This document shows, piece by piece, positions 29,467-37,101 of a stretch of 40,573 bases of DNA. Both the position numbers and the translations under genes were made by a program. Position 1 is the stretch's first letter. Each line of letters begins with the position of its first letter. This stretch comes from Rhodocyclaceae bacterium UBA2250 (lineage in GTDB: Bacteria > Pseudomonadota > Gammaproteobacteria > Burkholderiales > Rhodocyclaceae), in NCBI GenBank assembly GCA_002347285.1, contig DDXW01000031.1, positions 1 to 40,573 of the forward strand. The letters run 5' to 3'. Below the pieces are notes generated by a model. It did no database searches. It saw only the letters and a program-made list of their open reading frames with translations, and was not told where the DNA came from.

Positions 29467-30389
29467 TAGCGCTTGCCGGCCGGCTTGTCGGCGAGCAGGG
29501 CCGGCGCCTCGGCGAGCAGGAATTCCCGGAAGGTTTCGGCGACCGGCAGCAGCGCCTTCTCGGCGCGGTGCACGACGAACCAGCGGCGGATGATCGGCGT
29601 GCCGGTGACCGGCAGCTTGACGATGCGGCCGACCTCGCATTCGAGCGAGACGGTGTGCGCGGAGATGAAGGCGAGGCCGAGGCCGGCCATCACCGCCTGC
29701 TTGATCGTCTCGTTGCCGACCATCTCCAGCAGATGGCGCGGCGCGATGCCGGCGTCGGCGAAGTAGCGCTCCATCGCCGCGCGCGTGCCCGAGCCGGGCT
29801 CGCGGATCAGGAAGGTTTCCTCGTTGAGCAGCTTCGGCGCGATCTGCTTCTTCGCGGCGAGCGGATGGTCGGGCGCCGCGACGATCACCAGCGGGTGATC
29901 GGCGAAGGCCTCGGCGACGGTGGCGAACTCCTGCGGCGGCTGGCCCATGATCGCCAGGTCGATCTCGTTGTCGGCGAGCTGGCGCACGATCGTCTCGCGG
30001 TTGTGCACGCGCAGGTCGATCTCGACGCCGGGCTTGCGGCGGCGGAACTCGGCCAGCAGGCGCGGCGCGAAATACTTGGCGGTGCTGATCACGCCGATCG
30101 CCAGCCGGCCGCCGCGCACGCCCTTGAGCGCGTCGAGCGCCTCCTCGGCTTCGCGCAGCTGCTGGGCGATGCGCCGCGCATGGCGCGCGATCTCCTCGCC
30201 GGCCTCGGTCAGGTAGACCTTCTTGCCGATCATTTCGGTGAGCGGCAGCCCGGCCTGCTCCTCGAGCTGCTTGACCTGCATCGAGACGGCGGGCTGCGTG
30301 AGGTGCAGCTCCTCGGCGGCGCGCGAGAACGACAGGTGGCGGGCCACCGATTCGAAAACCTTGAGTTGGCGCAGGGTGACGTGTTTCAT
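29466..30389 (-). CDS. cbbR: LysR-type regulator of the Calvin cycle genes
   Basis: Protein of 307 residues. The N-terminal winged helix is typical of LysR (LRQLKVFESVARHLSFSRAAEELHLTQPAVSMQVKQLEEQAGLPL, about 6-50), and the effector domain spans about 90-300. The gene is divergent from cbbY-cbbM and close to CbbR proteins in the segments FLIREPGSGTR and GLGLAFISAHTV. CbbR senses metabolites such as RuBP, PEP or NADPH in studied species and activates cbb operons; the ligand here is unknown. The first operator (30399-30435) begins only 9 bp before its ATG, so CbbR very likely represses itself when bound. Confidence 0.92.
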   Translation of the reverse strand: MKHVTLRQLKVFESVARHLSFSRAAEELHLTQPAVSMQVKQLEEQAGLPLTEMIGKKVYLTEAGEEIARHARRIAQQLREAEEALDALKGVRGGRLAIGVISTAKYFAPRLLAEFRRRKPGVEIDLRVHNRETIVRQLADNEIDLAIMGQPPQEFATVAEAFADHPLVIVAAPDHPLAAKKQIAPKLLNEETFLIREPGSGTRAAMERYFADAGIAPRHLLEMVGNETIKQAVMAGLGLAFISAHTVSLECEVGRIVKLPVTGTPIIRRWFVVHRAEKALLPVAETFREFLLAEAPALLADKPAGKR

Positions 30390-30398
30390 GACTGCACT

Positions 30399-30435
30399 TT
30401 ATCATCGGGATAAGAAATTGTGACTGTTCCTTATG
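30399..30435. promoter_or_regulatory. CbbR operator A (cbbR/cbbY)
   Basis: TTATC-N5-GATAA-N6-GTGACTG-N4-TTATG: four half-sites at offsets 0, 10, 21 and 32. The first pair is a LysR-type T-N11-A inverted repeat. A hexamer TATCGT at 30448-30453 starts 13 bp after the site and may be the -10 for cbbY. That would place the transcript start at or next to the cbbY ATG. Confidence 0.75.
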
Positions 30436-30460
30436 CTTTCGCGCCGTTATCGTTGCGGGC

Positions 30461-31186
30461 ATGAACACACTGCAAGCCCTGATTTTCGATGTCGATGGCA
30501 CGCTCGCCGACACCGAGCGCGACGGCCACCGCATCGCCTTCAACCTGGCGTTCGAGGAGGCCGGCCTGCCCTGGCGCTGGGACGCGCGCCTCTACGGCGA
30601 GCTGCTGGCCGTCACCGGCGGCAAGGAACGCATGACCTACTACGCCGAGCGGCATGCGCCGGAACTGCTCGCCAAGCCCGGCTTCGACAACCTGATCCGC
30701 AAGCTGCACACGCTCAAGACCCAGCACTACGTGCACCTGGTGCAGGCCGGCCGCCTGCCGCTGCGGCCCGGCGTCGCGCGACTGATCGTCGATGCGCGCG
30801 CGGCCGGCGTCCGTCTCGCCATCGCCACCACGACCTCGCCGGAGAACGTCGCCGCGCTGCTGCGCGCCAGCCTCGCGCAGGAGGCGGAAAGCTGGTTCGA
30901 CGTCGTCGGCGCCGGCGACATCGTGCCGGCGAAGAAGCCGGCGCCCGACATCTACCACTGGGTGCTGGCGCGCCTCGGCGTGCCGGCGGCGGCTTGCCTC
31001 GCGCTGGAGGATTCGGAAAACGGCCTCAAGGCCAGCCTGGGCGCAGGCATCCCGACGCTGATCACCGAGAACGCCTACACGCAAGGCCAGGACTTCACCG
31101 GCGCGCTTGCCGTGCTGCCGGATCTAGGGAAAACCACGCTGGCTGGCTTGCGGACGATTCACGAAAAGAGCTTATCGTCGGCATAA
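30461..31186 (+). CDS. cbbY: HAD-family phosphatase CbbY
   Basis: Protein of 241 residues of the HAD subfamily IA/beta-phosphoglucomutase-like group. Motif I is FDVDGTLADTE with Asp10 and Asp12; motif II is the IATTTS segment; motif III has KKPAPDIY; motif IV is LEDSENGL. CbbY of Rhodobacter and plants hydrolyses xylulose-1,5-bisphosphate, a misfire inhibitor of RuBisCO, and the position next to cbbM fits that role. The ATG at 30461 cannot be moved downstream because motif I begins at residue 9. The ribosome site is weak, and operator A with its -10-like box leaves almost no leader. The last codons and the stop overlap operator B of cbbM. Confidence 0.92.
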   Translation: MNTLQALIFDVDGTLADTERDGHRIAFNLAFEEAGLPWRWDARLYGELLAVTGGKERMTYYAERHAPELLAKPGFDNLIRKLHTLKTQHYVHLVQAGRLPLRPGVARLIVDARAAGVRLAIATTTSPENVAALLRASLAQEAESWFDVVGAGDIVPAKKPAPDIYHWVLARLGVPAAACLALEDSENGLKASLGAGIPTLITENAYTQGQDFTGALAVLPDLGKTTLAGLRTIHEKSLSSA

Positions 31187-31208
31187 AAACTTGTGAATGT
31201 TATTTATG
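31172..31208. promoter_or_regulatory. CbbR operator B (cbbM)
   Basis: TTATC-N5-CATAA-N6-GTGAATG-N4-TTATG, the same four half-sites and spacing as operator A. It starts inside the last codons of cbbY, and the cbbY TAA is part of the CATAA half-site. TAAGAT at 31221-31226 lies 13 bp after the site and could be the -10, giving a cbbM leader of about 50 nt. Confidence 0.78.
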
Positions 31209-31282
31209 GATTGCTCTCACTAAGATGCCGTCCAGCGAAATGACAGACGAACATCACCGTTACCACTAGAGGAGAAGGGAAC

Positions 31283-32662
31283 ATGGATCAATCAGCACGT
31301 TATGCCGACCTGAGCCTGAAGGAAGAAGACCTGATCGCCGGCGGCAAGCACATCCTGTGCGCCTACAAGATGAAGCCCAAGGCCGGTACCGGCTATCTGG
31401 AGGCCGCCGCCCACTTCGCCGCCGAGTCATCCACCGGCACCAACGTCGAAGTGTCGACCACCGACGAGTTCACCAAGGGCGTCGATGCGCTGGTGTATCA
31501 CATCGACGAGGCGACCGAGGAGATGCGCATCGCCTACCCGCTCGACCTGTTCGACCGCAACATCATCGACGGCCGCATGATGATCGTGTCCTTCCTGACC
31601 CTGACCATCGGCAACAATCAGGGCATGGGCGACATCGAGCACGCCAAGATGTACGACTTCTACGTGCCGCGCCGCGCCATCGAGCTGTTCGACGGCCCGG
31701 CCAAGGACATCTCCGACCTGTGGCGCATCCTCGGCCGTCCGGTCGTCGATGGCGGCTACATCGCCGGCACCATCATCAAGCCGAAGCTGGGCCTGCGCCC
31801 CGAGCCGTTCGCGGCTGCGGCCTACCAGTTCTGGCTCGGCGGCGACTTCATCAAGAACGACGAGCCGCAGGGCAACCAGGTCTTCTCGCCGATGAAGAAG
31901 ACCATCCCGCTCGTCTACGACGCGATGAAGCGCGCGATGGACGAGACCGGCGAGGCCAAGATCTTCTCGGCCAACATCACCGCCGACGACCACGCCGAGA
32001 TGATCGCCCGCGGCGAGTTCATCCTTTCCGCCTTCGGCCCGGACGCCGACAAGGTCGCCTTCCTGGTCGACGGCTACGTCGGCGGTCCCGGCATGGTGAC
32101 CACCGCGCGCCGCTGGTTCCCGAACCAGTACCTGCACTACCACCGCGCCGGCCACGGCGCCGTCACCTCGCCCAGCTCCAAGCGCGGCTACACCGCTTAC
32201 GTGCTGGCCAAGATGTCGCGCCTGCAGGGCGCGTCCGGCATCCACGTCGGCACCATGGGCTACGGCAAGATGGAAGGCGACAAGGACGATCGCGCCATCG
32301 CCTACATCATCGAGCGCGAGGAGTACCAGGGGCCGGCCTACCACCAGAAGTGGTACGGCATGAAGCCCACCACGCCGATCATCTCCGGCGGCATGAACGC
32401 GCTGCGCCTGCCCGGCTTCTTCGAGAACCTCGGCCACGGCAACGTCATCAACACCGCCGGCGGCGGCTCCTACGGCCACATCGATTCCCCGGCCGCCGGC
32501 GCCAAGTCGCTGCGCCAGGCCTACGAGTGCTGGAAGGCCAAGGCCGACCCGATCCAGTGGGCCAAGGAGCACAAGGAGTTCGCGCGCGCCTTCGAGTCCT
32601 TCCCGAAGGACGCCGACAAGCTGTTCCCGGGCTGGCGCGAGAAGCTGGGCGTCCATAAGTGA
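31283..32662 (+). CDS. cbbM: Form II ribulose-1,5-bisphosphate carboxylase/oxygenase
   Basis: Protein of 459 residues, the form II length. Catalytic Lys166 lies in GTIIKPKLGLRP, and the carbamylated Lys191 in GGDFIKNDEPQ, the same numbers as in R. rubrum RuBisCO. Loop 6 and its neighbours (HRAGHGAVTSPSSKRGYTA) and the C-terminal phosphate site GGGSYGHIDS are intact. No small subunit gene follows, as expected for form II. It fixes CO2 on ribulose-1,5-bisphosphate. Form II enzymes usually work at high CO2 or low O2, which suggests a micro-oxic or anoxic habitat (inference). A strong GGAGAAGG site precedes the ATG. The stop codon overlaps the GTG start of cbbQ. Confidence 0.98.
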   Translation: MDQSARYADLSLKEEDLIAGGKHILCAYKMKPKAGTGYLEAAAHFAAESSTGTNVEVSTTDEFTKGVDALVYHIDEATEEMRIAYPLDLFDRNIIDGRMMIVSFLTLTIGNNQGMGDIEHAKMYDFYVPRRAIELFDGPAKDISDLWRILGRPVVDGGYIAGTIIKPKLGLRPEPFAAAAYQFWLGGDFIKNDEPQGNQVFSPMKKTIPLVYDAMKRAMDETGEAKIFSANITADDHAEMIARGEFILSAFGPDADKVAFLVDGYVGGPGMVTTARRWFPNQYLHYHRAGHGAVTSPSSKRGYTAYVLAKMSRLQGASGIHVGTMGYGKMEGDKDDRAIAYIIEREEYQGPAYHQKWYGMKPTTPIISGGMNALRLPGFFENLGHGNVINTAGGGSYGHIDSPAAGAKSLRQAYECWKAKADPIQWAKEHKEFARAFESFPKDADKLFPGWREKLGVHK

Positions 32663-33453
32663 GCGACTACTGCATCCTCGAGGAGCCCTTCTATCAGCCG
32701 CAGGGCCGGGAAGTCGGGCTCTACGAGGCGGCGTACGCCGCGCGCCTGCCGGTGATGGTGAAGGGCCCGACCGGCTGCGGCAAGTCGCGCTTCGTCGAGT
32801 ACATGGCCTGGAAGCTCGGCAAGCCGCTGATCACCGTGGCCTGCAACGAGGACATGACGGCGAGCGACCTGGTCGGCCGCTATCTGCTCGAGGCGAACGG
32901 CACGCGCTGGCTCGACGGCCCGCTGACCACCGCGGCGCGCATCGGCGCGATCTGCTATCTCGACGAGATCGTCGAGGCGCGCCAGGACACCACCGTGGTG
33001 ATCCACCCGCTCACCGACCACCGCCGCACCCTGCCGCTCGACAAGAAGGGCGAGCTGGTGCAGGCGCATCCCGACTTCCAGCTGGTGATCTCCTACAACC
33101 CTGGCTACCAGTCGCTGATGAAGGATCTGAAACAGTCCACCAAGCAGCGCTTCACCGCCTTCGACTTCGACTACCCGGCACCTGAACTTGAAACGACCAT
33201 CCTCGCGAAGGAGACGGGGCTGGCCGAGGGCACGGCCGCCAAGCTGGTGAAGGTCGGCCAGGCCGGCCGCAACCTGAAGGGGCATGGACTGGACGAGGGC
33301 ATCTCGACGCGCCTGCTGGTCTATGCAGCGACGCTGATCAAGCGCGGCGTCGACGCGCGCGACGCCTGCCGCATGGCGCTGGTGCGGCCGATCACTGACG
33401 ACGCCGACATCCGCGCGACGCTCGACCACGCGATCGACTCCACCTTCGTCTGA
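32659..33453 (+). CDS. cbbQ: RuBisCO activase AAA+ subunit CbbQ
   Basis: Protein of 264 residues of the MoxR AAA+ group. Walker A is GPTGCGKS at 36-43 and Walker B ICYLDEI near 98-104. A sensor/arginine-finger region follows (YNPGYQSLMKDLKQSTKQRF). With CbbO it forms the CbbQO activase that remodels inhibited RuBisCO using ATP. It starts with GTG at 32659, whose last two bases overlap the TGA of cbbM, so CbbQ is probably made only by ribosomes that finish CbbM. cbbO begins 10 bp after its stop. Confidence 0.95.
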   Translation: MSDYCILEEPFYQPQGREVGLYEAAYAARLPVMVKGPTGCGKSRFVEYMAWKLGKPLITVACNEDMTASDLVGRYLLEANGTRWLDGPLTTAARIGAICYLDEIVEARQDTTVVIHPLTDHRRTLPLDKKGELVQAHPDFQLVISYNPGYQSLMKDLKQSTKQRFTAFDFDYPAPELETTILAKETGLAEGTAAKLVKVGQAGRNLKGHGLDEGISTRLLVYAATLIKRGVDARDACRMALVRPITDDADIRATLDHAIDSTFV

Positions 33454-33463
33454 GCTCGCGGCC

Positions 33464-35758
33464 GTGGCGGACGTCGATAGCGACCTCGTTGCCTACCAGC
33501 ACCCGCTGATGCGGCAGTACTGGGCGCGACTCGACAGCCGCTTTCCCCAGGTCGCCGAGGTGTTCGAAGAGATGATGGCCGAGGCCCTGCTGGTCATCGA
33601 CCGGCCGGACCTCGACGCCTATCTCGACGCGGCGGGCTTTCTCGGCAAGCTCGGGCGCGGCGTCGAGCCCATCCTCGTCTTCCTCGAGGAATGGCCGTCG
33701 GTGGTCGCCGCGATGGGCAAGGAGGGCCACATCGTCCTGCCGAGGGTGATGGACTTCGTCAAGGCGATGCAGAAATCGCCGAACGGCAAGGCCATCGCGC
33801 CCTTCCTGCAGACGCTGGCCGCCGTCGCGCGCCGCTTGCAGTCTGCCGAGCAACTGCAGCACTATCTCGACATCGCGCGCGACCTGATGACGCGCACCAC
33901 CGGCTCGATCCACGGCCACCACACCACCTTCCCCAGCCCGGGCCTGCCGCAGCTCTTCGAGCAGGCGCCACGGCTGCTCGAACTGCTGTCGATCGGCGGT
34001 CTCAAGAACTGGGTCGAGTACGGCATCCGCAACTACAGCCACCATCCGGAACGGCAGGAGGAGTATTTCGGCCTCAGGCTCGCCGACAGCCGCGCGGTGC
34101 TGCAACGCGAGCGGCGCGGCACGCTGTTCGCCGACGTCGAGCGCCAGCTCTCCCTCTACCTGCGCGCGCTGTGGCGGGACGACGACCAGCTCGTGCCGTA
34201 TTCCACCGCCTTCGACGAACTGCGCAAGCCGGTTCCCTATTACGACAGGCTCGGCCTGCGCGTGCCCGACGTGTTCGAGGATTCCGGCGCCATCGCAGGC
34301 ATCGACCGCTACCGCGCGGTGCTCGCCCACATGGTCGGTCACCGGCGCTGGAGCACGCCGCAGATCGCCGACAACTGGAGCCCGTTCCAGCGCATGGCCG
34401 TCGAGTTCTTCGAGGACTGCCGCGTCGAGACCTTGTTGATCAGGGAGTTTCCCGGCCTGCGCCGCATCTTCCGCGCGCTGCATCCGAAGCCGGTCGAAGA
34501 TGCCTGCGATCCGGAAACCACGTCGTGCCTGCGCCACCGTCTCGCGATGTTCTCGCGCGCCTGCCTCGACCCCGACCATGGCTACCGCGACGCCGACCTC
34601 AACGAGTTCGTGCGGCGCTTCCACGCACTGCTCGCCGACGGACCGGCCAGCACGGCCGAGATCGCCGGCCTCGCGCTCGCCTACGTCGCCAGGACGCGCC
34701 GCCAGAGCGACCAGCTGCCGAAGGTGCGCTTCGAGGACACGGTGATCGACTACCGCGACGACAACCGCCATCTGTGGACCTTCATCGAGGACAGCGACGA
34801 CGAGGATTTCTTCGACGATCCGAACAAGCAGCTCGCCAAGGAGTCCGAGATCGTCGGCCTGCCGCCGCGCCACTACCACGAGTGGGATTATGCGACGCAG
34901 ACCTTCCGCCCCGACTGGGCGAGCGTCTACGAGGCGCTGCATCCCTCCGGCAACTCTGCCGACATCGACAAACTGCTGCTGAAGCACGCGGCGCTCGCCA
35001 AGCAGCTCAAGCGCCTGCTCGATCTGCTCAAGCCGCAGGACAAGGTGCGCATCCGCTACCAGGAAGAAGGCAGCGAGCTCGACCTCGACGTGGCGCTGCG
35101 CGCGCTGATCGACTTCAAGGGCGGCGCCACGCCCGATCCGCGCATCAACATGAGTCATCGCACCGACGGCCGCGACATTGCCGTGCTGCTGCTGGTGGAT
35201 CTGTCGGAGTCGCTCAAGCAGAAACTCGGTGCTGGCGAGGCGGCGCAAACCATCCTCGAATTGAGCCAGGAAGCGGTGTCGCTGCTGGCCTGGGCGATCG
35301 ACCGGCTCGGCGACCCGCTGGCCATCGCCGGCTTCCATTCGAACACGCGCCACGAGGTGCGCTACCAGCACATCAAGGGTTTCTCCGAGCGCTGGGACGA
35401 TACGGTCAAGGCGCGCGTCGCGGCGATGGAAGCGGGCTGGTCGACGCGCATGGGCGCCGCGCTGCGCCATGCCGGCCACTACCTCGGCGCGCGCAAGGCC
35501 GACAAGCGCATCCTGCTGTTGCTCACCGACGGCGAGCCGGCCGACATCGACGTCACCGACCCGCAGCACCTGCGCGCCGACACGAAAAAGGCCGTCGAGG
35601 AGCTCGACGCGCAGGGCATCGCGACCTTCTGCCTGTCGCTCGACCCCGGAGCGGACGAGTACGTTCGGGAGATTTTCGGCAACCGCTTCCGTGTGCTCGA
35701 CCGCATCGAGCGTCTGCCGGAACAGCTGCCGATGCTGTATCTGTCCCTCACCAAATAA
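33464..35758 (+). CDS. cbbO: RuBisCO activase adaptor CbbO with VWA domain
   Basis: Protein of 764 residues from a GTG start. The long N-terminal helical region (about 1-560) is typical of the CbbO/NorD family, and the C-terminal von Willebrand A domain (about 572-760) has the metal-site motif DLSES (Asp579, Ser581, Ser583). In studied systems the VWA metal site contacts RuBisCO and the N-terminal part binds the CbbQ hexamer. The reading frame is complete. A minus-oriented copy of the 24-bp repeat (35221-35244) encodes KLGAGEAA just after the metal motif, in the loop where homologues vary. A weak ribosome site and the short distance suggest coupling to cbbQ. Operator C follows 36 bp after the stop. 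Confidence 0.93.
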   Translation: MADVDSDLVAYQHPLMRQYWARLDSRFPQVAEVFEEMMAEALLVIDRPDLDAYLDAAGFLGKLGRGVEPILVFLEEWPSVVAAMGKEGHIVLPRVMDFVKAMQKSPNGKAIAPFLQTLAAVARRLQSAEQLQHYLDIARDLMTRTTGSIHGHHTTFPSPGLPQLFEQAPRLLELLSIGGLKNWVEYGIRNYSHHPERQEEYFGLRLADSRAVLQRERRGTLFADVERQLSLYLRALWRDDDQLVPYSTAFDELRKPVPYYDRLGLRVPDVFEDSGAIAGIDRYRAVLAHMVGHRRWSTPQIADNWSPFQRMAVEFFEDCRVETLLIREFPGLRRIFRALHPKPVEDACDPETTSCLRHRLAMFSRACLDPDHGYRDADLNEFVRRFHALLADGPASTAEIAGLALAYVARTRRQSDQLPKVRFEDTVIDYRDDNRHLWTFIEDSDDEDFFDDPNKQLAKESEIVGLPPRHYHEWDYATQTFRPDWASVYEALHPSGNSADIDKLLLKHAALAKQLKRLLDLLKPQDKVRIRYQEEGSELDLDVALRALIDFKGGATPDPRINMSHRTDGRDIAVLLLVDLSESLKQKLGAGEAAQTILELSQEAVSLLAWAIDRLGDPLAIAGFHSNTRHEVRYQHIKGFSERWDDTVKARVAAMEAGWSTRMGAALRHAGHYLGARKADKRILLLLTDGEPADIDVTDPQHLRADTKKAVEELDAQGIATFCLSLDPGADEYVREIFGNRFRVLDRIERLPEQLPMLYLSLTK
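35221..35244 (-). repeat. Dispersed 24-bp repeat, copy 8 (inside cbbO)
   Basis: Reverse-oriented copy; on the minus strand GCCGCCTCG then CCAGCACCGAGTTTC, with two differences from copy 1. It encodes residues 587-594 of CbbO in a variable loop beside the VWA metal site. Confidence 0.65.
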
Positions 35759-35794
35759 TGACGCCGGCAATGCTGCGCAGCAATAGCAGCGAGC

Positions 35795-35831
35795 TTATTC
35801 TGACCATAAGAAAAAGTGACTGGCGCTTATG
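35795..35831. promoter_or_regulatory. CbbR operator C (fbp)
   Basis: TTATT-N5-CATAA-N6-GTGACTG-N4-TTATG, with spacing identical to operators A and B. TACATT at 35844-35849 lies 13 bp after the site and may be the -10. The distance to the fbp ATG is 204 bp, much longer than at the other two sites, and the leader contains a terminator. Confidence 0.75.
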
Positions 35832-35932
35832 AGTCAAGGCTAATACATTCCGACCATCTGCTCGGCGGACGGGCTTGCTGGCTCTGCCGAAAACTGTTTC
35901 TCCACTCCCTCTGGCGCTGTTGGCCAGTTTGG

Positions 35933-35964
35933 CCCCGCCCCCGACCGGGGGCGGGGGTTTTCTT
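35933..35964 (+). terminator. Strong intrinsic terminator in the fbp leader
   Basis: Perfect 10-bp GC stem CCCCGCCCCC (35933-35942) / GGGGGCGGGG (35947-35956), loop GACC, followed by G and TTTTCTT. It lies downstream of operator C and its candidate promoter but 71 bp before the fbp start. It could simply end the cbbMQO transcript, or act as an attenuator for fbp. Confidence 0.85.
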
Positions 35965-36035
35965 CGACGGGGGTGGCAGGCAGTCCGGCAGAAAACACAA
36001 GAAAGCGCTCACTGGCTGCCGATAAGGAGGGATAT

Positions 36036-37073
36036 ATGCAGGTTGCTCGCATCACGCTGTCTCAGTTCATCAATGAGACACAGCGCAAGATTCCGGGTGC
36101 GACCGGGGATTTCACCGGCCTGATCAACGATATCGCCACCGCAAGCAAGGTGATCGCCAGCTTCGTCGGCAAGGGCGCGCTGATCGCCAGCGGCAAGGAC
36201 CTGAACCATAAGCTCGAGGCGATGGCCAACGAGGTGATGCTGCAGGCCGGCGTCGCGATGGGCCATCTTGCCGCGATGGCTTCCGAGGACATGGACGGCA
36301 TCAACGTCGCCCAGCCGCGCGGCAAGTACCTGCTGGTGTTCGACCCGCTCAACGGCTCGGGCAACCTCGACATCAATTTCCAGACCGGCACGATCTTCTC
36401 GATCCTGCGCGCGCCCGATCCCAAGCACAAGGCGAAGCAGGAGGACTTCCTGCAGCCCGGCGTCGACATCGTCTGCGCCGGCCTGATCCAATACGGCGCG
36501 TCGACGCGCCTGATCCTCACCACCGGCGCCGGCGTCGATGGCTTCACGCTCGACCGCGAGATCGGCGAGTACGTGCTGACGCACCCGCAGATGAAGATTC
36601 CCCAGGAGGCATCCACCTTCGCCATCAACGCCTCCAACGAGAAATACTGGGAACCGCCGGTGCGCCGCTACGTGCAGGAATGCATGGCCGGCAAGGAGGG
36701 TCCGCGCGGCAAGGACTTCGGCATGCGCTGGGTCGCCTCGCTGGTCGCCGAGGCCTACCGCATCCTCACCCGCGGCGGCGTGTTCCTCTACCCGCACGAC
36801 GAGCGGACGCGCGAGCAGGGCGGCCGCCTCGGCCTGATCTACGAGGCCGACCCGATCGCCTTCATCATCGAGCAGGCGGGCGGCGCGGCGATCACCGGCC
36901 GCAACCGCATCCTCGACATCAAGCCCGCTGAACTGCACCAGCGCGCCCCCTTCATCTTCGGCTCGAAGGACGAGGTGGACCGCCTGCACCGCTATCACCA
37001 GGAATACGTCGAAGGCAAGGACCCGAGCAGCTACGACATGCCGCTGTTCTCGTCACGCTCCCTGTTCCGCTGA
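36036..37073 (+). CDS. fbp: Class I fructose-1,6-bisphosphatase
   Basis: Protein of 345 residues, the calvin-cycle CbbF. It hydrolyses fructose-1,6-bisphosphate (and possibly sedoheptulose-1,7-bisphosphate). Family landmarks are MASEDMDG with Glu84, the metal/phosphate loop at Asp103, FAINASNEKYWEPPVRRY and the late metal ligand Glu279 (FIIEQAGG). The loop normally written DPLDGSSN reads DPLNGSGN here (103-110): Asn106 replaces an Asp that is a metal ligand in well-studied FBPases, and Gly109 replaces a Ser. AAGGAGG lies 6 nt before the ATG at 36036. Upstream in-frame sequence crosses the leader and is not coding. prk follows after 28 bp. Confidence 0.93.
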   Translation: MQVARITLSQFINETQRKIPGATGDFTGLINDIATASKVIASFVGKGALIASGKDLNHKLEAMANEVMLQAGVAMGHLAAMASEDMDGINVAQPRGKYLLVFDPLNGSGNLDINFQTGTIFSILRAPDPKHKAKQEDFLQPGVDIVCAGLIQYGASTRLILTTGAGVDGFTLDREIGEYVLTHPQMKIPQEASTFAINASNEKYWEPPVRRYVQECMAGKEGPRGKDFGMRWVASLVAEAYRILTRGGVFLYPHDERTREQGGRLGLIYEADPIAFIIEQAGGAAITGRNRILDIKPAELHQRAPFIFGSKDEVDRLHRYHQEYVEGKDPSSYDMPLFSSRSLFR

Positions 37074-37101
37074 ACCCATTTCTTTTCTTTCGGAGACGAT
37101 C

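Noticed and set aside
30048..30072. Stretch GAACTCGGCCAGCAGGCGC in cbbR resembling the 24-bp repeat
   Set aside because: It departs from the core in the middle and is explained by the protein sequence; not counted as a copy.
30399..30435. Reading operator A as a plain sigma70 promoter
   Set aside because: No acceptable -35 at the right distance, and the same pattern with the same spacing recurs twice before other cbb genes, which fits a regulator site better.
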